From assembly GCA_002286715.1 (NCBI GenBank), contig NSJX01000003.1, positions 1,104,680-1,168,679 of the forward strand: DNA of 64,000 nt, given 5' to 3'. Position 1 is the first letter of the stretch; each line of letters begins with the position of its first letter. Both the position numbers and the translations under genes were made by a program. The notes beneath the pieces are model-generated. The model ran no database searches and had not been told where the DNA came from. It saw only the letters and a list, made by a program, of their open reading frames with translations. This DNA is from Dentipellis sp. KUC8613 (taxonomy: Eukaryota > Basidiomycota > Agaricomycetes > Russulales > Hericiaceae). This document shows positions 1 through 11,061 of the stretch, in pieces.

Positions 1-258
1 CAGGCATCCTCGTTGTCGACACGTTCTGTGAAATTGATGCCGTTATATCCTGCCGCAGGGTTTTTGTGGTTCCATGCCATTGGTGGCGACGAGCATGCCT
101 TCATCAGACCACCTTCTTCGCCTCCATGCAGGTGCAGGCCCATCGGAGCCCGGAGCTTCTCAAAGCCAAATCTCAGCACGTTGGAGTTGGTTGAACCTAG
201 CCGAGAGACAGGTGGTGAGAGTGCCTGGTGTTGCGGACCTGTGCGAGAACCCTCCTAC
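1..258 (-). CDS. Possible partial exon of an unrecognised gene
   Basis: On the minus strand an open frame runs from about 258 to the window edge. It starts after a stop that is also a possible intron acceptor (..accgtag). Its translation is compositionally protein-like, with a stretch containing WNHKNPAAGYNGINF near the edge, but I do not recognise a family. The plus strand is also open over 13-270, so coding potential is ambiguous. If real, this is an internal or 5' exon of a gene continuing left of the window. Confidence 0.2.
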
Positions 259-601
259 GGTCAAATTTGAGCCCTGTAAATTCGAACTGACAGTGTCGGC
301 ATTTTCCTGCTCGCGTGAAATGGCCCTCTATTTTGTGTGAAGTGAGAAACATGCAGGATACTGCGCATTTAGAATAATTTCCGTTCTCCGATGAACATCG
401 TATGTATGTCTGAGTGAATGAAGTTGATTTGACGCGACTTGAATCTGGTGTGACATAACTCCTGCTCTCGACTTCCTACATCCATTGTATAGCTCTTCGG
501 GACCTTTCGCAACGTTCCACCGGCTGCATTTCTGGCCAAACTCTGAAACGCAATAACCTTAATCTGGCTGCGTAGTGGCTTCGACGTGTAGTTGGAACGA
601 T

Positions 602-1730
602 ATGACGGGGCATGAGTGGGAACGAGTCCTATGGAAGTCTCAACCATATCCTGACAATTATGTCCCCGACTCGTTCCTGTCGACTCTGAGCATGAATGGT
701 GAGTACAGTCTTTCCAGCTGCTTCGTGTTTCTGACCCGCGGACATAGTCAACTTCAAGCCCCATAACTATTGGTTATTGATGCTCGGATCGTACACCGTA
801 ACTCAGCACCTCTCTACGCTGCTCATATTCCTTGTCATTTTTGTACGATTGATGAACGCGACGTTCGATCCACGACTTCTAATGCTCACATGTGCAATCC
901 TGTTCGTCACTGGCTGTGCCATCTGGGAGCTACTGCACTTCACGTGGAGAGGAGCGGCCCACAATACTCATGACCGTCGTAAGCATTCAATGAACGTTCG
1001 CCTTGTGCATCCGATGAACATGATGAAACAGGGGCCAAAACGTTGAAGGGCTCAATCCTCGTTTTCCTTGCGCTTATGGCATTGTCCCCCATCTTGCGGA
1101 CCGTGACGGCAGGCATATCGTCAGATTCCGTGTGGGCCTTGTCCGCCTGGCTTTTCGTCCTCAACACTGCCTTTGCTGATTACAGGGCGGTCGGCTTCTG
1201 GGGTAGACCTCGGGAAAGGTGACTACCAGCACCATGCGCTCAGTGTCGACTTTCTCATGTATCTTAGGTGGACTTCTGTGGTGTCGATCAACGCCGCGAT
1301 ATGTGCTGCCGTGGTTCTAGCATCGCGTTTGTGCGATGACATATCCGTGTTTGCCTTCGTCTTGTTCTCCGTGGAGCTTTTCGGTCTCTTTCCTGTTTTG
1401 CGTCATCGATTGCAGGTAAGAACTCGTGCAACGGCTGTGACCAATTCTGACTACCTGAGAAGGTCACGCATGTGCTTATACACACGGCATTAACGGCGCT
1501 GCTCGCTGTGGTATCGATTCTTCTCACAGCGTCTCTGTCTATCGTCGTGACGTACATGTATCTCGCCGTTCTCGTCTGCATCAACTTCGTCGCGCCCGCA
1601 TTGTTGATCTGGGCACAACGGTTCAAAAAGTGCGCAGCAATTCACTTCACATTGGAACCCGTCGCTGATCTAGGGATATAGCGAAATACGCGGGCCATGG
1701 GATGCTGCAACTCCGATGGTCAATATCTGA
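602..1730 (+). CDS. GPI2: GPI-GlcNAc transferase subunit PIG-C/GPI2
   Basis: Membrane subunit of the ER complex that transfers GlcNAc from UDP-GlcNAc to phosphatidylinositol, the first step of GPI-anchor synthesis. Six exons read in one frame: 602-698, 748-978, 1032-1218, 1268-1415, 1463-1629, 1682-1730, giving 292 aa, close to the family's usual length. The N-terminus carries the hallmark W-x-x-V-L-x-x-x-Q-P-Y-P-D-N-Y-V. The middle has LSPILRTVT and SSDSVWALS, then INAAICAAVVLASRL. The C-terminus ends in the family signature NEIRGPWDAA, which appears only when the last intron (1630-1681) is removed. About seven hydrophobic membrane segments are visible. The start is the ATG just before the conserved N-terminal motif. 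The family assignment is very secure; exon borders are inferred from splice signals and frame. Confidence 0.93.
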
Positions 1731-2403
1731 GATCCCGTGCCGATCCCTCGTTGCCAATTCTTTTGCAACATCTTCACGCGCACGGCCTATCGCCTAGGCA
1801 CTCCCGACACATGCTTGGATAGGAATAGCAACGCTTGGCTGCATCCTTGATCCGTTAGAGCCTGGTCAGGGAGAATTATAGGGTGTGGCCATGGCACGTG
1901 GTGGGACAGGTGCAGAAACGGGCAGAAACGTGTTTTAGTCTGTGCATGCAGGCCAGATCAGTGTTGCGATCCATCGTCGCGTGTTGAACACGCGTCGGAC
2001 CAGATGCCTGGGCGAGCGGAGGTTATTTGCGCATTTTGTAAGTCAGCTTTCGGTATCGAGCACTGAGCGCCGAGTGCTGAGCGTTCAGAAATCCGACAGC
2101 GGTAACGTCGTTTATGGGTTCATTGCGGACTTAGCGGACGAGCGCGGAAGCATCGCACCAACTGGAGAAGCAATACATGATGCATGATCGACTGATAGAA
2201 CCGACCGTTTAGAGTCAAAGTAGAGGACTTCTAGTGAGCTATAGTGGCGGCGTATTGAGATTCGTATATTACATGGTATATTAAATCCAACAATATAAGA
2301 CAATGAACATATGATTCTAACAAAGCATTATAGATAGCACTGCACAAGTCCACTGGTTACCTTCTCCTGTCGTTTCCGCTCTCTTACATAGGGGTATGAA
2401 ATA
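1731..2403. other. Intergenic, convergent 3' ends
   Basis: This gap lies between the convergent ends of GPI2 and the bZIP gene. Short open frames at 1942-2187 and 2112-2303 have no recognisable content and no splice context. The section after 2250 is AT-rich and probably holds both 3' ends. I see no gene or repeat here. Confidence 0.5.
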
Positions 2404-3919
2404 TCATGCTTGCATGTCGTCGTCGTCATCTTCGTCGTCTTCATCGTCCCGCTGTAGTCGCTGTCGCTTAGTACCTGTAGAAACCCCCATACCAATACCC
2501 CGAGCCTCGAGGGCCTCCAAAGCCATCTTCGCCGCACCGTCCGCACCTTTCTTCGTTCTCGCGCGCGTTCGACGAAGAGCACCGAAGGCCTGTGCTTTTA
2601 TGACCGCCAGCGTCCCTGACATCGGAGCACTCCCAGGCGACGGTGACCGAGCGAAATGTGACATGCCTCTCCGTACTTGCGGACGCGAGTAGGACAAGAC
2701 CTCGCCGTCACCGCCGGAAGGGTCGCCGACATGCAGACCGTCGTTGGTATTGAACTGAGGAACGGCGGGGCTGAAGATCGGCCGGTCGGCGCCGGTCGTT
2801 GCCCGGTGTGGACCTAAGCGATAGCGAACAGCATCGCCACCCTGACTGGCAAGGGAAATATCCGCTATGCCGCCGTGAAGGGTGAGCGCGTGACCGTTGG
2901 AATTCCGGCGATAATCGAAGTCGGCGCGGTCTTGCGGGAGGGCACTGTCGGAATAGGGAAATGGAAAGGGAGAGGTGAGAGAGGTGGACGAGGATGACGG
3001 CGGAGTAGAGCCAGATGGGGAGAGAGAACGGCTGTTGGGGAAAACATATGGGGCATTGTCGATCGTAGGAGGACCTTTCTGGTCTTCAGGAACGGGGTAT
3101 CTGGAAACATAGTTGATATCGGCGGATGTGATGCTGGGAGACTCGACGAGGGTAGGAGAATGTGAGGAGTTGGTGCTGTCTGCGCGGCCGGACTCGCCAC
3201 CCGAGGAGGTGGTTTGGGTTACGGGCTGAGGCCACGCGCCGTCGCGCGCCGCACTCTGGACGGAATAGGTCTGGTAGGGACCGTATTTGGACGGCGGACG
3301 GTGGGAGGTCATCGGGCGGGAGTCGGGGTGCGTGTGTTCGGGATCTGGGTGGTTGTACGGGAGCGATGGATGTCGTGCAGAGAACTCGCCCGAAGATGCG
3401 TGCTGATACGATGCAGATGCCACCGCAGACTCGCCGTTCCCATACCGCATGCCGTCCTCAGGATACGAGCTGAGGTGCGAGTTGACTGCAGTCGTCTGGG
3501 GATGCATGGGGCCGAAGCAGGCGGGTAGTGGTGGGAAGTCCTCGAGATGCGAATCGGTCCCCTTGATTGTCTGGTACAAAGCCCTCCAAAATTTTTCGCG
3601 TTCCCGTCCCGCATGCCTCAACCGAGAGTTCTCCTGCCGTAGCTCGTTGGCCTCTGCACGGGCCTCGCGGCACGAATCCTGGAGCTGGAGGACGACAGCC
3701 TCCAAGTTGGTGACTGGGAAGCGGAAGGACGGGTGAGGCGGGGTAGGGAGCGGGGCGCGGGCGGAACTGACCTGTTTCCTCGAGGGTAGCGATATAGTTA
3801 GCGCGGCGGGCCCTGAAGGCGGCCTGTGCGTCAGCGTTCTTCTTTTTTCTGAGAGCAGCATCGGAAAGACGGAGGGCGTCGTCCTTAGCTTGGGAGGTCG
3901 GGCTGGTGGCAGGAGCCAT
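2404..3919 (-). CDS. bZIP transcription factor, Yap/Pap1-like
   Basis: Nuclear DNA-binding regulator. There are two exons, 3772-3919 and 2404-3713, with a 58-bp intron (3714-3771) that falls inside the leucine zipper. The spliced product is 485 aa. Residues about 20-45 form the basic region, with the pattern N-x-x-A-Q-x-A-F-R-x-R-R typical of fungal Yap1/Pap1-class factors. It continues into heptads (ATLEETVTNLEAVVLQL and ELRQENSRLR). The rest is low-complexity Ser/Pro-rich sequence, and the protein ends in an acidic run (DEDDEDDDDD). I see no obvious paired cysteine-rich domains of the Yap1 redox type, so the target pathway cannot be inferred. The ATG at 3919 was chosen because it opens directly into the basic region. 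Confidence 0.88.
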
Positions 3920-4400
3920 GGGGGACGGAAGGGGGAGCTTGAGGGGGGAAATAAGGGAATATTTTAAACGGGCGCGCCAGGCCTTTGAATCGGCCAGGGC
4001 ACGAGGACCGCTTCGAATACAAAGACCCGGACAATGGCCAAGGGCATGTCACACCACACAAAGACATGACGCCCAGGGCTTTCGCACAGGCGACCCGGCC
4101 ACGGACATCCTCCAGCAGCCAGCTCATGCACAAGTCCTCCTCAACTCGAAATTGTCCACAACACTCCCTCTCCTCGTCACACAGGTCCATGTCACGGTCC
4201 CCGTCGGCACCGCTCTTAGGCTACGCGACGGCCTACCCGCAATATCACCGTCATCACCACTCCATAGTAAGCCGCCTCACATCATTCTCGCGCCGGCCAC
4301 GCTCCTTCCCTTCCCGTCCCCCTTCTCCAGCTCCTAATCCAACTCCCTCCCACATGTCCCCACTAATCAGATTCTCTCTCGGCAAGCGGCCCGGCCCCGT
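3920..4400. promoter_or_regulatory. bZIP upstream region
   Basis: This interval separates the APC4 stop from the bZIP start, both on the minus strand. It must hold the APC4 3' end and the bZIP promoter. Plus-strand open frames at 3906-4404 are Ser/Pro/His-rich and look like chance translation of C-rich sequence. I see no defined element. Confidence 0.4.
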
Positions 4401-7400
4401 CTAGGCCTCCTCGTCCGTTTCTTCTCCCTCCTCTCCTTCCAGATCCAACGCTTCCAGCACAAGTCCTTCCTCGTCCAACACACACGCCACCCGCCGGCCT
4501 GCCCTCCCATTCACCGCCAGCGACACTTCCCCGCCTTCGCCCGCAGCAAGCGCCCGCGATCGTTTGATCGGCATGGGCACCGACGTGAGCTGAAAAGAGT
4601 GAGACCGCCGTCCGTCAGCATCGGGAAGCCGGCTATTTAATGCCATCTCCAAAGACATTGCCATACCTGGCCGTCTTGCCAGCGCCGCAACGCATCTCCT
4701 ACAAGTTCTTCGCGGGAGACCTCTCTTACGTACTCCTCGGCTTCAACCGTTTGATATGATAACGAAGCGTATTCAACCGTGGCGACATATGTCTTCTCTG
4801 GGAACAAAGTCAGCGGAAATAGACAGTGCTCGAAACGGAGACGGAGACTAACTGCTGTCGTTCAAAGGCCGAAGCACCACCACAAGATCGTCGTCGTCGA
4901 AAAAGTCAACATTCAGGAGATCAAATTGGACTGCCTGATCGCCGTCTCCCTGTAGCCGATCCTCAAGGACTGCAATGCCTAGGTGATCAGGCTGGCTACA
5001 AGCCTCGCGTTTGTAGCGCAGCTTGACCAGGCATACTATCTTCATTGTGATGAGCCAAATCGACGCAGAGTCGGAGGGTGCCACTTACAGCACACCCGAT
5101 CGTCGGGGGAAGACACACGGATCGCCAAGTGTTGTGTAGAATGGGTCAACTGACGCCGGAACTGTCAGGCCCACCCCTCAATGAAGCTAATATCCACTTA
5201 CCTCGTTTTGGTCCACAGTGGTCCGCTCGCGGACATAGAGAATGGGGGCGCTCGGAGGCAACGCCGGTAAGCGTCTCTCTGTTTGACTTGACCGGTCGTC
5301 GTAAAGGATATGTGCCGATCGCGCTGTGGCGCCAGTAGCGCGAAGAAATATTTGTTCGCAACGCTTGCCGAGAGCTTGAACCAATGCTCCAATGTTCTTG
5401 TGAACATTGTTGACATCCCCTTTCTTCACAGCACCCATAATTGAGTAGCCTTTCTCTCGTTTCGAGAAAAGACGCACCATTCTACGTGGCCTGGGGGCGC
5501 GTTGTTGCATGACACGGCATGCTCGCTCCATTGCAGCAAACAAATCAGGGTCGTCTTGTGCTTCTCCAAATTTTCGAGGAGAGAAATCTGGGATCGCATC
5601 CTCCAAGGAAAACCAGCCATCGAGCTGACTGCAAACCAAACCGGATGTCACATAGCTGCTAACTTCTAACATGTCGTGGCGAAGCTGCAAGTTAGTCTCA
5701 GGGGAAGGGTTTGCACTCATGATCTCTGCGAGAGGCAAGCTCAGAATGCGTGAACGCTCAGGTGAAGCCGAGCTTACCGAATCGTAACCACTTCATGAAT
5801 TCCTTGAATCGGGACAGTTCGCGACGTGCTACTGCTGAAAGCCAACTGGTGCTGATGATAGCGCGACCGACCAGTTCGAGAGATTGCGCAACATCGTCTT
5901 TCGACAATTCGCAAATTGCGAATTGGGGCCTTGCGCCATCGGTAAGTCAAATTCAATGAATTGAGGGCGCTCGCACTTACAGTTGGGACCAACCCAGCAT
6001 TTCTTCCAATACGATGTGGAGGCGCTGGAAAGCTGGAGCTACGCGCTTCTCTGAGTAGTCCCGCAGCATGATCAGTGCTTCTGTGACAGTTGACTCCCAT
6101 TTTTGCAGGCCCTATAGTGTCGGGCAGTGTCAGCGGAGTAGACATCGTCGTTGAGACAGGTCGTCCCACCCGTTCGCTCATCTGCTCCCCGCTGCCGATG
6201 AAGTCGGAAACAGCTTCCGTGGACCGTCCTGACATTAGTAGTAAGATCAGGTCAACGACCGACCATCCAGCTTTCTCTGACGGACAAAGACGGAGTACAT
6301 CAGGACGAATTCAGATTTAGGTGTCGACGGCGACACACCTGTTGGAGAACCTGCTTCTAAAGACTGCAGCGCTTGCAGCCACCGGATGCCGAAATGTCTT
6401 GCGCCAGCTTCCTTGTCAGACCCACACCAAGCAGACCGCATGTCATCTATGACGCGTATTGCATACCAAAGTAGCTCACGGGCCGTGGTGGACAGCCTGG
6501 CGACGTCTTGGGGTAGCCGACCGTTCAGAAGAGGGAGCTGGATGACAAGCGGCTGCAAAGACGTGCCATACTGTCGCCGTGCATGCGCAAAGAATGTGGG
6601 TCCATCGGGATCCTTGTAGAGTGTCTGTATTGGCGAACCACTGGCTAGCGGGACTGCACCAAGAGGACAGCTTCCGTCCAAGAAGCAGTGGAGTCGACCA
6701 GCGCTGTCAGACACAGCAAGTATGCTATTGACGTTACTGTCATCCGTTTCATCAAGCTCCTCGCCTGGCCGGCTCGCTTGTTCTCCTCCACGCATGGAGG
6801 GTGATGGCTGTATGCTGGCTGAAAGGGGATCCGGGGGAAGGGAAGGCCAGTTAGCGATGGATTTGGGCACATTGAGGGCAGAGGCCGGCTGGGCGTGTGT
6901 GCCGTTAAATGCAAATAAATCGGTAGCCCTATAGGTCGGATGAGACATCTGCGCCACGGGGGTGAAGCACTAAAAGCGCCTACGTCAGAACCTGGCTGTC
7001 ATCTCTAGCGGGGTCAAGAATGGGCAGTAGCTTCAGAATAGAATGTGCAGATCCTGGCTTCAATAGAGATCAGCATGTGTCCCAGAATCAACGATGGCCT
7101 TCCTACAATATTGTTCCCTCGCTGAAATACGTCTGGGATGGATGTTGTCTTCTTTTGCTCGTTTGCTGGGAACCACCACACATCCGTGAAGTGCGTCCCT
7201 GAGTCCAACGGAAGTATAGGGCACGCCCTCCGCTCCTCTCTTCCATTTTGTATGTTATGAAGGGTGATGCGAGGAGGATCGTGGACCAGTACGACGGTCT
7301 GCCCTAGTAAAAAGTGTTTCATAAGAGCGAGTCGAAGAGTTGGTGGAGCTTCGGCGTACCGTCAGGGCTCCAGGCCACATTCACTATCCGTTCGTTGTGA

Positions 7401-7591
7401 CCGCTACCACTGTCAACGTCTATTTCCCACTTCTTCGAGCCCTGCATCTTCCAGAGGCTGATCCTGTCTTTGCCGCCCAATCGAGAGACAACAACGACAA
7501 GGTCTTTGTCCGGACAACATGCCGACGGAAGGAGACGCGACGATGCAGGCATGTGCATCATCGCCAGCGAAACGAACGCATTCGAGTCCAT
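4401..7591 (-). CDS. APC4: Anaphase-promoting complex subunit 4
   Basis: Scaffold subunit of the APC/C, the ubiquitin ligase that degrades securin and cyclins at anaphase. Twelve exons join in one frame: 7360-7591, 7107-7303, 6992-7057, 6282-6948, 6170-6228, 5981-6111, 5778-5929, 5202-5725, 5089-5149, 4853-5035, 4667-4797 and 4401-4589, giving about 863 aa. The N-terminus carries the Apc4 WD40-like start (ISLWKMQGSKKWEIDV then VAWSPDG). The middle has QKWESTVTEALIMLRDYSE followed by a helical segment ending in RRELSRFKEFMKWLRF, as in the ANAPC4 central domain. The C-terminus is acidic (EGEEGEETDEEA) as in the human protein. The ATG at 7591 is assumed because no earlier in-frame ATG is convincing. 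One donor (GTTCTG at 6991) is unusual. The family assignment is secure; individual borders are moderately secure. Confidence 0.9.
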
Positions 7592-7840
7592 GATACTTCA
7601 AGTGAAGCGGTCGTTAGAGAACATGGCATGCGCGACAGATGAATGGGGCTTACTCGTCGATACGAGCTCAAGACCAATTCCCACAAAAACGGTCCCGGCC
7701 CCCGTTATCTGAGATATTTACAGTTTCTTAAAGCTAGGAAGTGGTAAGTCCGTGAGTTGTGGTGCTAGGTTCGGGTGCGGTTGTTGAGCTCGAGCTCCGA
7801 TGAAGAGAGGACGGAAGCAGCGATCCAGGTCCGACGCCGC

Positions 7841-7854
7841 GACGCGACATGAGC
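7841..7854. repeat. LINE target-site duplication, left copy
   Basis: The 14-bp sequence gacgcgacatgagc is repeated exactly at 8483-8496, directly after an A18 tract. The two copies bracket the LINE fragment and mark it as a target-primed insertion. Confidence 0.85.
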
Positions 7855-8482
7855 GAAGCCACGAAAGAGTGGCAAGCTCTCGCGCACAAGATGTCATACT
7901 GCGGGCATGGTTTCCTTGCGAATCACCGACTCCGGAAAGTCTCACACATAGGCGGCGGCCCCTCTCTCACCTTGACCGGCACAGACACGCCCCTCACTGC
8001 GCGCTTTGCGCGTGCCGTCCTCGACCACGCCCCAACGGGAGAGTATCGCACGCGCTTCTTTCCCAACGAGAACCCGCTTTGCAACTGGTGCCCACCCATC
8101 CAATCCCGCCGACACATTCTATCGACTTGCACGCACTACGTCCGACCCCAGCCCAACTTTGCGGAGTTCCTGAAGAATTCAGCCGAGCCCGGCCCATGTC
8201 TCGTTTCGTTCCTAAAAGCAAACCCGTCCGCATTCACATTTACCGATGTTCCTGATGACGACTTGTCCTAATCTCATTACTACCGTACTATACGATTGTT
8301 ACCATCCGCACGAGGTGGAAAACCTCCCTCCTTGGGGTCCTTAGATGGTCTTTTTACTAGGGCAGGTCTGATTACCTACAGGTTTCATACGCGTCCACCG
8401 TCTCCGTCTTTGCATGTATTGTAGGCGCCACTGGCTTCGCCGGCGCATTATAAATTCGTTGATTAAAAAAAAAAAAAAAAAA
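7855..8482 (+). mobile_element. 5'-truncated non-LTR retrotransposon (LINE)
   Basis: A dead copy of about 630 bp carrying only the 3' end of a LINE. The open frame (7849-8271, about 140 aa, the first codons coming from the target-site duplication) encodes the C-terminal zinc knuckle found at the end of fungal LINE reverse-transcriptase proteins: C-x2-C-x7-H-x4-C in CNWCPPIQSRRHILSTC. It stops at 8269-8271 and is followed by about 190 bp of 3' UTR and 18 A residues (8465-8482). The flanks carry a perfect 14-bp duplication. It lies between the APC4 5' end and the PAP2 3' end and breaks no recognised exon. The intact frame and perfect duplication suggest a fairly recent insertion. The family is probably Tad-like, but only the tail is visible. 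Confidence 0.88.
8465..8482 (+). repeat. Poly(A) tail of the LINE copy
   Basis: Eighteen consecutive A residues end the retrotransposon and abut the right target-site duplication. This is the usual mark of target-primed reverse transcription. Confidence 0.85.
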
Positions 8483-8496
8483 GACGCGACATGAGC
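8483..8496. repeat. LINE target-site duplication, right copy
   Basis: Exact repeat of 7841-7854 immediately after the poly(A) tract. Confidence 0.85.
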
Positions 8497-8607
8497 TCCG
8501 TGACCGTGACTTCGACGCGGTCAATTCGACTCTGGCGTCGGGAAAGTACACATGGCAATTCTCATAACTGATATTTCGATATCTATGGTATCCCGTCCAG
8601 CAGACGT

Positions 8608-9268
8608 TTAGTGGTATCCAAGTTGCTCCTTGATAATTGCAGAAACATAACTCTCCGCTATGTTTCCGTATTCGTTCAGCCCTCCGTACACCCACAGCGC
8701 GAACCAACCCAAAGCGAAAAGGCATCCGTAAGAACATCCAACCAGTACCTGTGGCCAAGTGTGATGCCCTAGCCAAATCCTAGACACCGCAATTAAACTA
8801 GCCCAAGGGACCGCCACTAACGTGACGAAGGCCCGGAATGAAGGATGGGCAGGTAACGATGCATGACTGGGAAGGTAGAGGCATGCGAGGGGAATATACA
8901 TCCCATAGTATGATATTGTCGCTGCGTGTGTGCTCGGCATCCTGTAGGTGATGTCCTGATAAACGTCGGACTCAATTGACACAAGAAACGTACCCATATG
9001 TGCGCTTTTGAGAGCGACCCTCAGGCCGAGGCTGACGCAGGACACGCTTCAGAAGCTTTACTGTGACGGAGCACGCTACTCCCCCTGCGCAGAAATACGC
9101 GATGCCTGCCGAACGGGTGTACAACAAAGAAGCTGCTGTCAGCGCAGTGACTGTAAAGCTTGTCTAGAGGCGAGTGGGCGTGCTTGTCAGTCCTGGAAAC
9201 ATTTCATATAGCAAACTCACCCTGTCGAGAAATGACAGCACATATGAGTACAATCGTGAGGAGGCCAT
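8608..9268 (-). CDS. PAP2-family phosphatase (dolichyldiphosphatase-like)
   Basis: Integral-membrane lipid phosphate phosphatase. There are three exons, 9221-9268, 8994-9163 and 8608-8941, encoding 183 aa. All three acid-phosphatase motifs are present: K-x6-R-P (KRVLRQPRP), PSTH, and SR-x5-H (SRIWLGHH) followed by TWPQVLVGC. The last part resembles dolichyl pyrophosphate phosphatases (CAX4/CWH8), which recycle dolichyl-PP at the ER. At 183 aa it is shorter than the roughly 240 aa of Cax4 and lacks part of the N-terminal segment, so the substrate is uncertain. Four or so hydrophobic helices are visible. It starts 15-80 bp from the divergent methyltransferase gene. Confidence 0.85.
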
Positions 9269-9282
9269 CTGTAAGTATCTAT

Positions 9283-10541
9283 ATGCCGAAGGATAGTGAC
9301 AGCAGCCCGGAGCAAATACGTCTGACCGACAAGTCCGAGCTTTGCTTGATGGGTGGTGGCTGTGCAGTGCGCATTGGCCGTCCGTCCGAGTCGGCGCTTT
9401 CTGCTCACATTCTACATACTTACCGCTCGTCATCGGTAGAGCGGCACTTTCTTGCGGCACCACAGTTCGTGATGCTAGCTTTGGGCCTCTTTATCTTGGG
9501 CGTGCTTGCAGTTATCTTGGTGTTTTTCTCTAACAAGAAGAGCGACCCATACGGAACATTTCACCACGCATTGAACCAGGTTCCCGGTGATTCTAATGTA
9601 CCACCAACTACCGAATGGCTGAACATGGGCTTCTGGGAGGTTCGGGAACACGTTTATTCTACTGCCGGAGGCCTCACTCACGGGGCACTCGATTCAGGGA
9701 ACCACAAGTTTTCCACAGGCCTGTGAAGGTCTGTTGAGCACTGCGATCTATGACTATGGTGCATAACAGCATATTCTAGCTCTGGCTTTACATTTAGTGC
9801 GTGCTGCAGGCATAAAACCTGGAAGCTGTGTACTTGGTGAGCCTATCTCGCCTTTATTGAATCCTCATTCATCAGAAGACAACTACAGATGTTGGTCATG
9901 GCAGTGGTGATTCCTTGCTCATGCAGCTCTCACATCCACTTGTCCCACGTCCCAAACTCTTATACGGAATTACAAGCCTGAAGACCCATCATATCCGTTC
10001 AGAAGAACGCGTTGGCGCCTTGCTTGCGTCAAAGCCTGACTTGGCTCAAGATGTCGAAGTCACTTTGTCCTGCGGAGACGCAGTGTGCGGCCTCGGCGAC
10101 AATCACCATCCACTATCTTCGGACGCCTCCTACCGGTTTGACACCATTCTTGCCCTTGACTGTGCGTACCACTTCCGGACACGCGAATGCTTCTTGCGAC
10201 AATGCTTCCAACGTCTGGCGCCTGGCGGTAAACTTGCCTTAGCAGATATCTGCTTCGCGTCCGTTCCTGGTGCGGCGACCCTTTTCGTTCTAACATCCAT
10301 ACTACACGTGTTACCAAAGGAGAATGCGGTCACCATTGAGCGTTACATCCAGGACATGCGGCACATTGGATTCGTCGATGTCAAGATGGAGGATATTACC
10401 AATCAGGTTTTCCCTGGGTTCCAAGACTTCCTTCGGGGGCAAGGTCTTATGTGGAGATTTTTCGCAGGAATGATTGGTTGGCTTCATAAATCGAAGGGGC
10501 GGTTCGTCATTGTGGTGGGGACTAAGCCTAAAGCGATGTAA
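9283..10541 (+). CDS. Membrane-anchored SAM-dependent methyltransferase
   Basis: Small-molecule methyltransferase with an N-terminal membrane anchor. The first exon contains a strong hydrophobic helix (MLALGLFILGVLAVILVFF, about 9472-9530). A short exon (about 9778-9837) and the last exon (9890-10541) join to give VLDVGHGSGDS, the SAM-binding motif I. Later motifs are ILALDCAYHF and LAPGGKLALADIC. The body resembles class I (type 11 / Erg6-like) enzymes. The substrate cannot be told from sequence. The start is uncertain: in-frame ATGs at 9232, 9283, 9349 and 9472 are possible. The first lies inside the opposing PAP2 exon, so 9283 or 9349 is preferred. Confidence 0.75.
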
Positions 10542-11061
10542 GGTGAAAGCCAGTTACGACCACTTAGGTATAGCTATTATTGCTGTATGATCCATGTGTA
10601 TGTATCCCCTTCCTCCTCCTTCCAGCCTGAATGCAAGGACTTTTCTGAGAAATGGCGAATGGTAAACATATAACGGTTTAAGCATTTTGATAGCGCTTAG
10701 CTTACTGCTGAGTTTCCCTGCTTCGAGTTGCAATCTCAAGCGTGTGTGTATTCGCGTGCTCCTGCAACATGAGTTGTCGACACCTACCACCTCTAAGTAT
10801 CGACCGCGGCCGCAGCTGCACACAACTGGTCCAATGGCAAGTGGTGCTCGACCGGTCGATCGTTCAATCTAGACGGCTTACGAGTGGCCGCGGCACGTCG
10901 TAGACTCGCACACGCACACGCGCGAACTTGCGCGGCACGGGCTACAAGCTTTGCCACTAGTCAGCAACATATAAAGAGCCGGACTAGACAATCGCTGCAC
11001 GGGAACTACCCTTGCCCTCATCTGTCTACAGCCATATCAGCATTCCGCTTGCCTTGAATCA
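10542..11061. promoter_or_regulatory. Intergenic with DUF423 promoter
   Basis: This interval is free of recognisable genes. It holds the methyltransferase 3' end and the promoter of the DUF423 gene. GC-rich alternating purine-pyrimidine sequence (cacacgcacacgcgcg) lies at about 10909-10924, followed by a TATA box. Confidence 0.5.
10970..10975 (+). promoter_or_regulatory. Candidate TATA box for the DUF423 gene
   Basis: TATAAA lies about 90 bp upstream of the first ATG (11062) of the DUF423 gene, a spacing also seen for the two MFS genes in this window. Transcription would therefore start before 11062, so that ATG would be present in the mRNA. Confidence 0.5.

Noticed and set aside
2417..2450. 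Repeated cgtcgt/tcatcg trinucleotides resembling a microsatellite
   Set aside because: It encodes the acidic C-terminus of the bZIP protein in frame; coding low complexity explains it.
3906..4404. Two plus-strand open frames of about 140 codons rich in Ser, Pro, His and Arg
   Set aside because: They overlap the bZIP start and lie in C-rich intergenic DNA. No conserved motif or splice context; chance translation of low-complexity sequence.
10909..10924. Alternating CA/CG tract as a possible Z-DNA or regulatory site
   Set aside because: Short and imperfect, with nothing else to support a function.
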